Shown: positions 1 to 8,206 of the stretch, piece after piece
Numbering within the stretch: position 1 is the stretch's first letter
How the letters are laid out: every line of letters begins with the position of its first letter
Notes under the pieces: generated by a model
Databases searched by the model: none
Told to the model about the DNA's origin: nothing
What the model saw: the letters and a program-made list of their open reading frames with translations, nothing else
Translations under genes and position numbers: made by a program
Assembly (NCBI GenBank): GCA_029552545.1
Contig: JAKPDO010000011.1
Span: 1-50,411 of the forward strand
From: Planctomycetota bacterium
Lineage (GTDB): Bacteria > Planctomycetota > Phycisphaerae > Sedimentisphaerales > Anaerohalosphaeraceae
DNA: 50,411 bases
Direction: 5' to 3'

Positions 1-1
1 A

Positions 2-409
2 GATGCTCTGGATTTGCTGGCGCATCCGCAAAGCGGGGAACGACTGCGAAAGCTGCGTGAATCCTTTGATATGATTCTGATTGATTCTCCGCCGGTTTTG
101 GCTTTTGCAGATGCCTTGGTTTTGTCTCGGCAGGCGGATGCCGTTATTTTGACCACCTTCTTGAAGCGAACACCTCAGCCGGATATTCAGGAGGCCATGT
201 CCCGGCTTCGCCAGGTGGGAGCAAAGGTGGTTGGCACCGTTGTCAATAATGTAAAGGCGGACCAGGGATACCGCACCTATGGATACGGCTATGGATATGC
301 TTACGGCCACAAAAGCCGCAGACACCGCAAGAGAAATCCGGAGTTATTCCTGAATGCTTCAGACTGCTCCCAGAGTCCCCAGCCCCATCATCCGCCGCAG
401 ACATCCTGA
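2..409 (+). CDS. C-terminal part of a bacterial tyrosine kinase / chain-length regulator (CpsD/Wzc-like), cut by the window start
   Basis: The reading frame is open from the first bases, so the N-terminus lies outside the window. The visible part contains a Walker-B-type stretch (ILIDSPPVL), then the ADAVILT and VVGTVVNNV strands of a BY-kinase P-loop domain. After these comes a tyrosine-rich cluster (YRTYGYGYGYAYG) followed by a basic stretch. A Tyr cluster at the C-terminus is the autophosphorylation site of Wzc/CpsD kinases, which control polymer length in exopolysaccharide export. The Walker A motif is not visible. The gene stops 22 bases before the sugar transferase start, so the two are probably co-transcribed. 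An unusual tail rich in Ser, Gln and Pro follows the Tyr cluster. The family call is firm; the partner chain-length protein is not in view. Confidence 0.85.
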   Translation, partial: DALDLLAHPQSGERLRKLRESFDMILIDSPPVLAFADALVLSRQADAVILTTFLKRTPQPDIQEAMSRLRQVGAKVVGTVVNNVKADQGYRTYGYGYGYAYGHKSRRHRKRNPELFLNASDCSQSPQPHHPPQTS

Positions 410-431
410 CAAATCCGCAGAAGGGAGTTCC

Positions 432-2027
432 ATGCAGATTTTTTGGTTTGGGCTTGAAAGACTTTCTGCTTCGAGGTCCTCTTTCGCTCGCCGTCTTTTG
501 ACGGCCTATCCGGCAAACATTTTGTTGCTGGAGATGCTGAAGACGGAATCGAAGGAACCCTGCCGCTTTTGCCTGCCCGCCGACTGCCGTACTCAGGATT
601 TGCAAGGCCGCAAAGAGGTCTTTTTTTACCCGGACGACGGCTGGGCGGTTTCAAAGGAGGCCTTTGAAAAGGATTTCATTCTCCTTTCCGCGGCCTCCGT
701 GCTCTCTTCGGTGGACCGAACGTTTCTTCGAGAGATGCTTTCTTCGTTTCCCGGAGACGTTGCGGCTTTTCGGGTCGACCCTTCTCTGGATGCAGGGTGT
801 GAGCAGGTGCAGCAGACGGCAGACGGAAGGATTGTCGGCTTTCGGAGACAGTATCAGCCGGCGGTCGAACCGGATATCCCGTCGGAGGAACAGCCGGATT
901 TTCTTTGCTGCAAAGCGGACATGCTCGAAGGGCTCCTCCATTTTCTGTTTGAGCGTTCCTGGGGCTCTTTTGCGGAACTTTCGGAGGGGCTCAGCGGGAC
1001 GGTGCTCCCTTTCCGCATCGGCGGTCAGAGACTCGACCTTTTTTCAGAGGCCGGTTTGGCGAAACTGCTTCGGTACAGTCAGACCTGCCGTACGGACACG
1101 AGAATCAATCCGAATCCCCGGGAAGGGCGGGTGTCTGTCCGAGGGATTGTGCACGGCGGCCGCAATATCCAAATCGGGCCCGACACGGTGATTGCAGCTC
1201 CGGCTATCCTGTGCGATGGGGTCCAAATCGGCGAACGGACTGTCCTGCACGGGGTTTTCCTCGGGCCTTCGGTTCGTGTGCCTGCCGAGCAGCGGCACCA
1301 GGGGAAGGCATTGTGGAATGGCCGACAGGGAGAAACGGTGATTCAAATGCTGCCGATCGATTCGGAGAGGTTCAGAAAGCCGGAGAAACCGTTTCGGCAA
1401 TGGCCTCTTTTTTCGTATCCGCGTTTGGGGAAACGGCTGGTCGATATTCTCATTTCGGGTTTTGTCCTGCTGCTGTTGCTGCCGTTTTTGCCGCTGATTG
1501 CTCTGGCGGTAAAACTCACCTCGCCGGGTCCGGTTTTTTATCGAGCCCGCCGGCAGGGCCTTCACGGCCGACAGTTCTCCTGTTTGAAATTCCGGACGAT
1601 GATTGTAGGGGCCGATTCGCTCCAGGAACATCTTCGGGATGTCAATCAGGTGGACGGCCCGCAGTTTAAGATGGAAGATGACCCGCGGACCAGTCCCATC
1701 GGCAGATTTCTGCGGGATACCTGCATCGACGAACTGCCGCAGTTTTTTAATGTTCTCCTGGGGCAGATGAGTGTCGTCGGTCCGCGTCCGTCGCCGGAGC
1801 ACGAGAATGAATTCTGCCCGGTCTGGCGGCAGGCCCGTCTCTCTGTTCGTCCCGGGATTACCGGATGGTGGCAGGTGAACCGAACCCGGCTGCCGGGGCG
1901 GGACTTTCAGGAATGGATTTATTATGATATGGATTATGTGCGGCGGCTGTCGCTGGGAATGGATTTACGGATCTGCCTGATGACGGCCCGCAAACTGATC
2001 GGAACTTTTTTGGACCAGTTTGGATAA
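432..2027 (+). CDS. Hexapeptide-repeat / polyprenyl-phosphate sugar transferase fusion
   Basis: The 531-residue protein probably starts exopolysaccharide repeat-unit synthesis by moving a sugar phosphate from a nucleotide sugar to a membrane polyprenyl phosphate. Residues about 335-525 are a bacterial sugar transferase domain. It has a hydrophobic membrane segment (about 340-363), KFRTM near 386-390, the Asp-Glu pair D433-E434 in IDELPQ (the catalytic dyad of PglC-type enzymes) and VVGPRP near 448. Residues about 233-290 look like left-handed hexapeptide repeats (IQIGPDTVI, VQIGERTVL), as in nucleotidyl- or acyltransferases. Residues 1-230 are not recognised. I chose the ATG at 432, preceded by AAGGGAG, over an upstream in-frame start that would overlap the kinase gene. 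The fusion is unusual; most family members have only the transferase or a CoA-binding N-terminus. Confidence 0.85.
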   Translation: MQIFWFGLERLSASRSSFARRLLTAYPANILLLEMLKTESKEPCRFCLPADCRTQDLQGRKEVFFYPDDGWAVSKEAFEKDFILLSAASVLSSVDRTFLREMLSSFPGDVAAFRVDPSLDAGCEQVQQTADGRIVGFRRQYQPAVEPDIPSEEQPDFLCCKADMLEGLLHFLFERSWGSFAELSEGLSGTVLPFRIGGQRLDLFSEAGLAKLLRYSQTCRTDTRINPNPREGRVSVRGIVHGGRNIQIGPDTVIAAPAILCDGVQIGERTVLHGVFLGPSVRVPAEQRHQGKALWNGRQGETVIQMLPIDSERFRKPEKPFRQWPLFSYPRLGKRLVDILISGFVLLLLLPFLPLIALAVKLTSPGPVFYRARRQGLHGRQFSCLKFRTMIVGADSLQEHLRDVNQVDGPQFKMEDDPRTSPIGRFLRDTCIDELPQFFNVLLGQMSVVGPRPSPEHENEFCPVWRQARLSVRPGITGWWQVNRTRLPGRDFQEWIYYDMDYVRRLSLGMDLRICLMTARKLIGTFLDQFG

Positions 2028-2064
2028 TCGTCGGAATCGGACGGGTTGAGGAAAGGGAGTGTGA

Positions 2065-5000
2065 ATGCGCAAAAGACCGGGTCGGATCAACTGGGTTTTC
2101 CTCGGTGTGGTTGGGTTGGCGCTGACAGCCGGAGCCCTGACGGTAGCGGGTTTATGGTACTGGAATAAGCACGTGCGCGCCGAGCGAGGGCTTCAGCGGG
2201 GGCTGGCTGCCTTTGAAAACAAACAGTGGGACTCGGCCGCCGTTCACCTCGGCAATTATCTGGCGGCGATTCAGCCCCGGCAGGACCCGGCTGTTCTGCT
2301 GAAATATGCGGAAGCGCAGATGAATCGGCGCCCCCTGACACGCAGTTCTATCGAACAGGCCCTGCGGGCTTATCATCAGATTCTTCGTCTGGAGGAGAAT
2401 GAAGAGGTTCGCCGCCGGCTGATTGAATTCTATGTTCGCACAGACCCGGCGGAAGCCCAGCGGCTGGCGGAAACCTATCTGCAGCACAAGGACGACCCGG
2501 ACATCGCCTGTCTGGCCGCCTCGGCGATGATGCAGCGAGGTCTCTATCCGGCGGCAAGTCAGTATCTGAACGCCCTTTTGGAAAAACATTCAGATTGTCT
2601 GCAGGCCTATGTTTTGCTCGCGGAGATTGCCGGGCAAAATGCCGATCTGACCGGCAAATCGCCTCTGGAATGGCTGACTGCGGCCGTTGAAGCCAATCCG
2701 AATGAGCCGCTGGCTTATCTGCAGCGGGCACGGTATCTTCTGCAGAATCTGCAGGCCGATGCAGCGGCAGCCGATATTCAGAGGGCTCAAACCCTGCCGC
2801 TTCAGACGCGTCAGCAGAGACTCCAGCTGGTTGCGGTCTATCTGGAGGCGGGACGTCTGGAGGAGGCCAAACAGCTTTTAGAGACCCTGCGGGCTGAACA
2901 CTCCAATGAGTTGTCCGTTTGGCTGCTGCAGGCGCAGTGGGCGGTTCGGAGCGGACGTCCGGAGGAAATGATTCGGGCGGCTCAGGAGGGGCTGGCTGCC
3001 CTGGAGCCCAATTCCTATGATTTTTGGACGACGGCGGCGGAACTGCTGATTCAGGCCGGGCAGTGGAAACAGGCGGAGGAGATAATCCGTCAGATGACGG
3101 AGAAAAAAGAAGAGCCGGAACTGACGTCCTATCTTCAGGGGCTTCTGGCCGAGGCCAAAGGCGATTGGCCGACGGCCGTGTCGATTTGGCGGACATTGTC
3201 CGCAAACACTACCGACCCGGATGCCTCCATCCGTTTGGCGGAGGCCTGCATGCGCCTTGGGGATTCGCTGGCGGCGATTCAGCAGCTGCGGACGGTTCTG
3301 CTGCGGTTTCCGGAACACATCCAGGCCCATGTTCAGCTGGCACGCTGGTGTATGAAGGAAGGGCGATGGGCCGAGGCCGCCGAGCATATTCAGAAGGTTC
3401 TGCGCAAGCAGCCGAATCATCCGGAATACCGGAAGATGTGGCTGACAATTCGTCTCCGGCAGATGCAGAGGACCGGGCAGCCGCTGCCGTCGGAACAACT
3501 TACACAGGAATTCAGAACCCTGGCTCAGCAGAACCCCGCTTTTTCGGCTGAACAAATCGGCTTCTGGATTGAAACCGGCCGGCTGGAGGAAGCCCAGGCA
3601 GACCTCGAACAGCTGAAACAACGGGAGGGTGCTTCGCTTCGGGTTCGCCTTCTTGAAAGCGATCTCCTTAAAGCCCGGGGACAAACGGAACAGGCCCGAC
3701 AGGTTTTGGAGGAGCTTTGCCGTGAGTTTCCGTCCGCGATTGAACCGATTCAAAAGCGGCTTGTCCTGGCGATTCAGGAAAAGGAGTTTGAAACGGCCGG
3801 CAGCTTTTTGAATTCGATCCCCCTGGAATCCTTTCCCGAAGAACAGCAAAAAACGCTCGCCATCTGGCGTGCAGAGGTGCTGTTCCTGCAGGAAAAGACA
3901 AACGAGGGGGTTGAAATTCTCTCCGCTTTGACGAAGAAGTTCCCGTCGGACCTCTCGATCCGCCGTCGGCTGCTGGATTGGACTCGGAAGACGGAAGAAA
4001 TCGGACGGCTTCAGGGCTGGATTGATGAGATGAAAACGATTGAAGGGAAGGAAGGCCGGCAATGGCGATATGAACAGGCCCGTCTGCTGTTTGAGCGGGG
4101 GGATATCCGGCGGGATTCTTCGCAGATGATTTCGCTTCTGGCGGAGGTTCTTCGGAATTATCCGGATGATGTGGACAGTCGAATTCTTCTGGCGTCTGTG
4201 TATGAGGCCTCGGGCAATTTGACGTTGGCGATACAGGAATATCAGAATGCCCTGGCACGGGATGCGGACAATCTGGATTTGGTGGTTTCCGCCGTGGCGG
4301 CGATGTATCGTGCTCAGGAATACAAAATGGCGGAGGACGTGCTTCGGGAAACAGCCAGGCGGGGGCTTCGAGACCCTCGGCTGTCCCGGCTGGAGGTGCA
4401 GCGGCTGATTCAGCAGGGACAATTCGGAACGGCTACGGATATTCTCCGGGATATGATCGAAAAAACACCGGATGATTTGAATCTGAAGTTCTCCCTGGCC
4501 CTGATGTATCTCTACCAGAATCAGCTCGAAGAGGCCGATCAGGTGATTCGCCGGCTCCAGGAGGCCGATCCGTATTCCCTGCCGGTGACGGCGGCACGGG
4601 TGGAACTGGCCCTGCGGCGAAACGCCCCGGAGGAGGCTGTTCGAATCTGCGATGAAGCGATTGCCCTCCGGTCCCTGCCGCATTTGTATGCTCTGCGGGC
4701 GATGACCTTTACACAAATCGGCCAGACGGACAGGGCGGAGGAGGATGTCCGAACGCTGCTGAACCTTTCGAATTCTTCTCGAGAGAGTTTTCTGATCGCT
4801 GCGCAGTTATTTTTAAATATGAACCGAATCCAGGCCGCTGTGGAAACGATGGAGAATGCGGTCCGGCTTTTCCCGGAGGATCCGGCGGTGCTTCGAAGGG
4901 CCGTTCTGGTTTACGCCCGGGATGCGCAGCAGCGAAAGATTCTTCCGCCCCTTCTGGAGAAATCCCTGGCAGCGGCTCCGGACGATCCGCAGCTTCTGCT

Positions 5001-6216
5001 GCTGAAAGCCCAGATGCTTCTGGCGGAAAATACGGCGGCGTCGGCGGAGGAGGGCGAAGCAATATTAAATCGGCTTCTGGGGGAGTATCCTCGGTTGGAG
5101 GCCGGATGGGCTGCGCTGGCGGATTGGTATCTGCGAAACGGACAAGTCGGACGAGCCATGGATTGTCTTCTCCGCGGGCTGGAATTTTTCGCGTCAAGCA
5201 GGACACTGCTGCTTTTGAAGGCACGTTTGGAGGGCCTTCGCGGCGGGCAGCTGGCGATTCCGACGCTGCAGGACCTCTATCAGCGGTTTCCCAACGACGA
5301 GCGGATCGCGGCGATGTATGCGGAATCTCTTCTGCGGGCCGGACGTTTGGAGGAGGCCGAATCTGTGCTGCGTCCGCGGTTGGAGGAAGGCTCAAAGTCG
5401 GCAAATCCCTCCCTTCAAAATCTTTATTTGTCATGGCTTTATCAGAGCGGACGAAAGGAGCAAGCCGGGCAGCTGGTGGAGAAGGAACTGAAAGAAAGCC
5501 CGGAGCCGTCGGGGATTCTGCAGGGATGGGCGGCTCTGCTGTTAAAAGACAAACAGTGGTCTGCTTTGAGAGATGTGTTTGAAAGGCATTGCGGGCAAAA
5601 TCCGCAGCTTGTGGAATCGGCAGCGCGTTTTTGCCTGGAGATGGGGCTGGATCCTGACCCGAGGGGCCGCCAGACGGCCTCTGATTGTCTTCATGCGCTG
5701 CTCGAACGTTTTCCCAGTCATCCGCAGCTGATGCTGGCTTTGGCAAAACTGCATCATTATTGGCAGCAGTATGAAACGGCCGAACAGCTCTATCGCGCCG
5801 TGCTGAGCGGAGAAAAACAGATGCCCGATGACGACAGGGTGGCCGCGATGAATAATTTGGCGTGGATTCTTTTCCATCAGAAACAGCAGCGGCAGGAAGC
5901 CCTCCAATGGGCCAATAAGGGTTTAACCATCCTGCCCCAAAATGCAGACCTGCTGGATACAAGAGGCGAGATGTATTTCCAGATGAAGGACTATGAGAAA
6001 GCCAGGAAAGACTTTGAAAATGCGATTCAAAACTTTCCTCCTTTTTCCCCGGAAAGGACAAAAACAGGATTTCGTCTTGTAAAAACCCTCGTCATACTCG
6101 GCGAGAAGGAAAGAGCCTCGAAATTGTCGGCGGAGGTGGAAAGGTGGAATCAGCAGAATCCGGTGCTGACAGAATCTCAGATTGAGCAGTTGCGGCAGGC
6201 AGCTAACATCCTGTGA
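2065..6216 (+). CDS. Giant membrane-anchored TPR-repeat protein of the exopolysaccharide locus
   Basis: The protein has 1,383 residues. A single transmembrane helix near residues 9-33 is followed by an almost purely helical body. This is full of TPR-type signatures such as G-R-x-E-E-A and A-x-x-x-x-x-x-P at about 34-residue spacing, running nearly to the end. The topology suggests an N-terminal inner-membrane anchor with a large periplasmic repeat solenoid. Large TPR proteins are regular members of planctomycete and exosortase-linked exopolysaccharide clusters, where they are thought to scaffold synthesis or export. The start at 2065 follows GAAAGGGAG, 38 bases after the transferase stop, so it belongs to the same operon. 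No catalytic motif is visible. The exact role is inferred from neighbourhood only. Confidence 0.85.
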   Translation: MRKRPGRINWVFLGVVGLALTAGALTVAGLWYWNKHVRAERGLQRGLAAFENKQWDSAAVHLGNYLAAIQPRQDPAVLLKYAEAQMNRRPLTRSSIEQALRAYHQILRLEENEEVRRRLIEFYVRTDPAEAQRLAETYLQHKDDPDIACLAASAMMQRGLYPAASQYLNALLEKHSDCLQAYVLLAEIAGQNADLTGKSPLEWLTAAVEANPNEPLAYLQRARYLLQNLQADAAAADIQRAQTLPLQTRQQRLQLVAVYLEAGRLEEAKQLLETLRAEHSNELSVWLLQAQWAVRSGRPEEMIRAAQEGLAALEPNSYDFWTTAAELLIQAGQWKQAEEIIRQMTEKKEEPELTSYLQGLLAEAKGDWPTAVSIWRTLSANTTDPDASIRLAEACMRLGDSLAAIQQLRTVLLRFPEHIQAHVQLARWCMKEGRWAEAAEHIQKVLRKQPNHPEYRKMWLTIRLRQMQRTGQPLPSEQLTQEFRTLAQQNPAFSAEQIGFWIETGRLEEAQADLEQLKQREGASLRVRLLESDLLKARGQTEQARQVLEELCREFPSAIEPIQKRLVLAIQEKEFETAGSFLNSIPLESFPEEQQKTLAIWRAEVLFLQEKTNEGVEILSALTKKFPSDLSIRRRLLDWTRKTEEIGRLQGWIDEMKTIEGKEGRQWRYEQARLLFERGDIRRDSSQMISLLAEVLRNYPDDVDSRILLASVYEASGNLTLAIQEYQNALARDADNLDLVVSAVAAMYRAQEYKMAEDVLRETARRGLRDPRLSRLEVQRLIQQGQFGTATDILRDMIEKTPDDLNLKFSLALMYLYQNQLEEADQVIRRLQEADPYSLPVTAARVELALRRNAPEEAVRICDEAIALRSLPHLYALRAMTFTQIGQTDRAEEDVRTLLNLSNSSRESFLIAAQLFLNMNRIQAAVETMENAVRLFPEDPAVLRRAVLVYARDAQQRKILPPLLEKSLAAAPDDPQLLLLKAQMLLAENTAASAEEGEAILNRLLGEYPRLEAGWAALADWYLRNGQVGRAMDCLLRGLEFFASSRTLLLLKARLEGLRGGQLAIPTLQDLYQRFPNDERIAAMYAESLLRAGRLEEAESVLRPRLEEGSKSANPSLQNLYLSWLYQSGRKEQAGQLVEKELKESPEPSGILQGWAALLLKDKQWSALRDVFERHCGQNPQLVESAARFCLEMGLDPDPRGRQTASDCLHALLERFPSHPQLMLALAKLHHYWQQYETAEQLYRAVLSGEKQMPDDDRVAAMNNLAWILFHQKQQRQEALQWANKGLTILPQNADLLDTRGEMYFQMKDYEKARKDFENAIQNFPPFSPERTKTGFRLVKTLVILGEKERASKLSAEVERWNQQNPVLTESQIEQLRQAANIL

Positions 6217-6578
6217 AAAAATGAGATAAGTAAATCTTTAAACAGAATAAAGACATAACCTGTCAGGAATTATATATATAATTAAGTTTCATTAATGTAA
6301 AAAAAATGATTGACACGTTTGAGTGGTCTTGCTATACTCACCTTATCTTGGAGAGCTTTTGCGAAGAAGGGTTCGCGAGGCGGAGAAAACAGAAGAATAC
6401 CGGAGTGGAGAAAACTCTTTTGCAAGGTCTTTTCTTGCGGGGAGTGGGTCCTTTTAAAGAGGTTATTCTGATGTTTTCCCCATTTGTTCTTTGGAAATGT
6501 GACTCTATCTTTAAAAATTCTTTGTAAAGGATTTTTATCAAAGGTGGGTCAAGGTTTATTCAGAAAGGGAAAACAATT
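6217..6578 (+). other. Intergenic leader region upstream of the PEP-CTERM gene
   Basis: This 362-base gap is AT-rich. It holds a near-consensus promoter at 6310-6338, then a leader of roughly 235 bases with a small hairpin (arms around GCGAA/TTCGC near 6360-6375) and A/T-rich tracts. No terminator is evident for the TPR gene. A short open frame at 6306-6527 begins upstream of the predicted transcription start and has no ribosome binding site; I do not regard it as a gene. Confidence 0.5.
6310..6338 (+). promoter_or_regulatory. Sigma-70 type promoter, TTGACA-17-TATACT
   Basis: The -35 hexamer TTGACA (6310-6315) matches the consensus fully. A 17-base spacer follows, then TATACT (6333-6338). 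It is one of the best promoter matches in the window. Transcription would start near 6345, leaving a leader of about 235 bases before the gene at 6579. Confidence 0.75.
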
Positions 6579-7172
6579 ATGAAAAAGGGAGTGATTATTT
6601 TATCCACAGTTGTGTTGCTCACGGGGGCGGTTTGGGCGGATGCTGTGTTTGTTCCGCCTGTCCCGGATGTTTTCGACCTGGATCATTATTATGCCTACAC
6701 CTGGGGTATGGATCTTGGCTTCAGCACCGCGGACCAGCCAATCGTAGAGGCGGTTTTGACCTTCACGGATATCCACAACTGGCGGGTCGAAAACGATCAT
6801 CTCTATGTCCATTTATTGGATGAAAGTCCTTTAGGGCTGAAACGTCGCTGGGATGGCCAGGGAGGCGGAGATTATTTCAGCGGAAAAGGGATTCTCTTAA
6901 TCGACTGGAATGATCCGGAAGAATGGAACAAGACCAAGGATTTGGTTATCAGTTTTAATGCGGATCAGCTGGCTGCCCTGAATGCGTACGGTTCAAATGG
7001 GAAAATCGGTTTCGGTCTGGACCCGGACTGCCATTACTACAATAAGGGGATTTCGTTCAGCATCCGTACCTATATGCCCCCGGCCACTGTTGTGCCGGCA
7101 CCGGCTGCGGTAATGCTCAGTTCGATCGGGCTGGTGTTGGTCGGCTGGTTGAGAACCCGCAAGTCTCTGTAA
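6579..7172 (+). CDS. Small secreted PEP-CTERM protein
   Basis: This 197-residue protein has an N-terminal signal peptide (residues 1-20, cut after VWA). Its C-terminal sorting signal reads VPAPAAVMLSSIGL, then a hydrophobic stretch and a basic end (RTRK). This is the VPxP variant of the PEP-CTERM tail, cut by an exosortase to release or anchor the protein at the surface. The roughly 150-residue body is probably a beta-sandwich (alternating hydrophobics, many Asp, Gly and aromatic residues) and resembles no family I can name. The start follows an AGAAAGGGAAAA stretch. The gene has its own strong promoter and a perfect terminator, so it is a single transcription unit. No exosortase is in this window. 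Confidence 0.8.
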   Translation: MKKGVIILSTVVLLTGAVWADAVFVPPVPDVFDLDHYYAYTWGMDLGFSTADQPIVEAVLTFTDIHNWRVENDHLYVHLLDESPLGLKRRWDGQGGGDYFSGKGILLIDWNDPEEWNKTKDLVISFNADQLAALNAYGSNGKIGFGLDPDCHYYNKGISFSIRTYMPPATVVPAPAAVMLSSIGLVLVGWLRTRKSL

Positions 7173-7256
7173 AACAGACGGCAGGCATACGCTTTTTGAT
7201 GGTTGATTAACCCCCGAGCTGGACAATAAAACCAGCAAAGGGAGGATATAAATCGA

Positions 7257-7294
7257 TGTGGAGAGTCGCAAACCGACTCTCCACAGTTTTTTTT
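7257..7294 (+). terminator. Rho-independent terminator of the PEP-CTERM gene
   Basis: Perfect 12-base arms (TGTGGAGAGTCG at 7257-7268 and its complement at 7274-7285) surround a 5-base loop. The sequence GTTTTTTTT follows directly. Confidence 0.9.
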
Positions 7295-7657
7295 CAGGTT
7301 CATCTTTCAAAGGTTCGAGGGTGATTCGGCCTTCGACAAGGTCCTGCATCTCATATAAGCTGCCTCGCCATATTTCAGCTTGTTCAACACCAAAACCGGT
7401 TTGAAGAGGAGGGGGACCTTTTATCCGTGTTCAATGCCAATAGTTCAGCGTTTTTTTTATCGTTAAGACTTTCTCCGATTTTTGCCTCAGTATTTTTTGA
7501 TGCCATCAAAACGTTCCTTTGTATCTGGATAATGTATGTCTTTATGCTTCCCCCCATGTAGAGAAAAACAATCGCCATTGTTTTAAATAATTTTCCCTTA
7601 AAAAGGTGACGATTGTGAAAATAGAGAGATTATTAATAGGCAGGAAGCAGTGTAGAT
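7295..7657. other. Intergenic region before the first sigma factor
   Basis: I see no convincing gene here. A 64-codon minus-strand frame (7384-7578) lacks a ribosome binding site and any recognisable feature. An inverted repeat, ACAATCG near 7570 and CGATTGT near 7610, lies about 50-90 bases before the sigma factor start and could be a regulatory site. I found no clear -35/-10 pair, which is compatible with a promoter read by an alternative sigma factor. Confidence 0.35.
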
Positions 7658-8206
7658 ATGGACATAAATTGTCTGAAAAATACACAGGATGAGAATGAAA
7701 GGACCAAACTGTTCATGAGCCTGGTTTTGGCCAGCCAGCGAAAGCTTTATTTGTACATTCTCAGTTTGGTTCTTTATCCGTCCGATGCGGATGATTTGCT
7801 GCAGGATACGCTGGTGCTGATGTGGAGCAAATTTGATGAGTTCAAGCCGGGCAGCGATTTTACCGCCTGGGGCAAGGCCATCGCCCGGTTTAAGGTATTG
7901 AATCATTTGAAGAAGAACAAATCCGCCAAACTTCAGTTTGATGAAGACCTGCTGAAGGTGATTGAGGCTGAATCCTCTCAGACAGAGAATTTGGACGAGC
8001 GGATTGAGGTGATGCGAAAGTGCGTTCAGTCTTTATCGGAGAAGGAGATGAATCTTCTGAGGATGCGCTATTATCTGGATTTTTCCTTTAAAAAGATTGC
8101 CCTCAGCATCGGGATTTCCAAACAAAGTGTTTATCGAGCCGTCAGCCGAATCCATGCCAAACTGGTCAAATGCATGAGACTCAATCTAAGGATGAGCAGT
8201 GTATGA
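7658..8206 (+). CDS. ECF-type RNA polymerase sigma factor (first sigma/FecR unit)
   Basis: This 182-residue sigma-70-like protein has region 2 at about residues 25-90 (ADDLLQDTLVLMWSKF; then FTAWGKAIARFKVLNHLKK). Region 4 lies at about 125-170 (LSEKEMNLLRMRYYLDFSF and a helix-turn-helix, IALSIGISKQSVYRAVSRI). The short linker and lack of regions 1 and 3 mark it as ECF-like, most like the group common in Planctomycetes and Verrucomicrobia. It should direct polymerase to promoters of a small regulon, probably including the secreted proteins downstream. Its stop overlaps the start of the FecR gene in an ATGA, so the two are translationally coupled, as expected for a sigma and anti-sigma pair. 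Confidence 0.9.
   Translation: MDINCLKNTQDENERTKLFMSLVLASQRKLYLYILSLVLYPSDADDLLQDTLVLMWSKFDEFKPGSDFTAWGKAIARFKVLNHLKKNKSAKLQFDEDLLKVIEAESSQTENLDERIEVMRKCVQSLSEKEMNLLRMRYYLDFSFKKIALSIGISKQSVYRAVSRIHAKLVKCMRLNLRMSSV

Noticed and set aside
2878..6061. Long minus-strand frames (612 and 450 codons) opposite the TPR gene
   Set aside because: Shadows of the codon pattern of a highly repetitive gene; Pro/Arg-rich low-complexity products with no domain.
6306..6527. A 73-codon plus-strand frame in the leader of the PEP-CTERM gene
   Set aside because: It begins upstream of the predicted -10 element, so most transcripts would lack its start; no ribosome site.
7384..7578. A 64-codon minus-strand frame before the first sigma factor
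   Set aside because: No ribosome site, no recognisable feature and no promoter on that strand.
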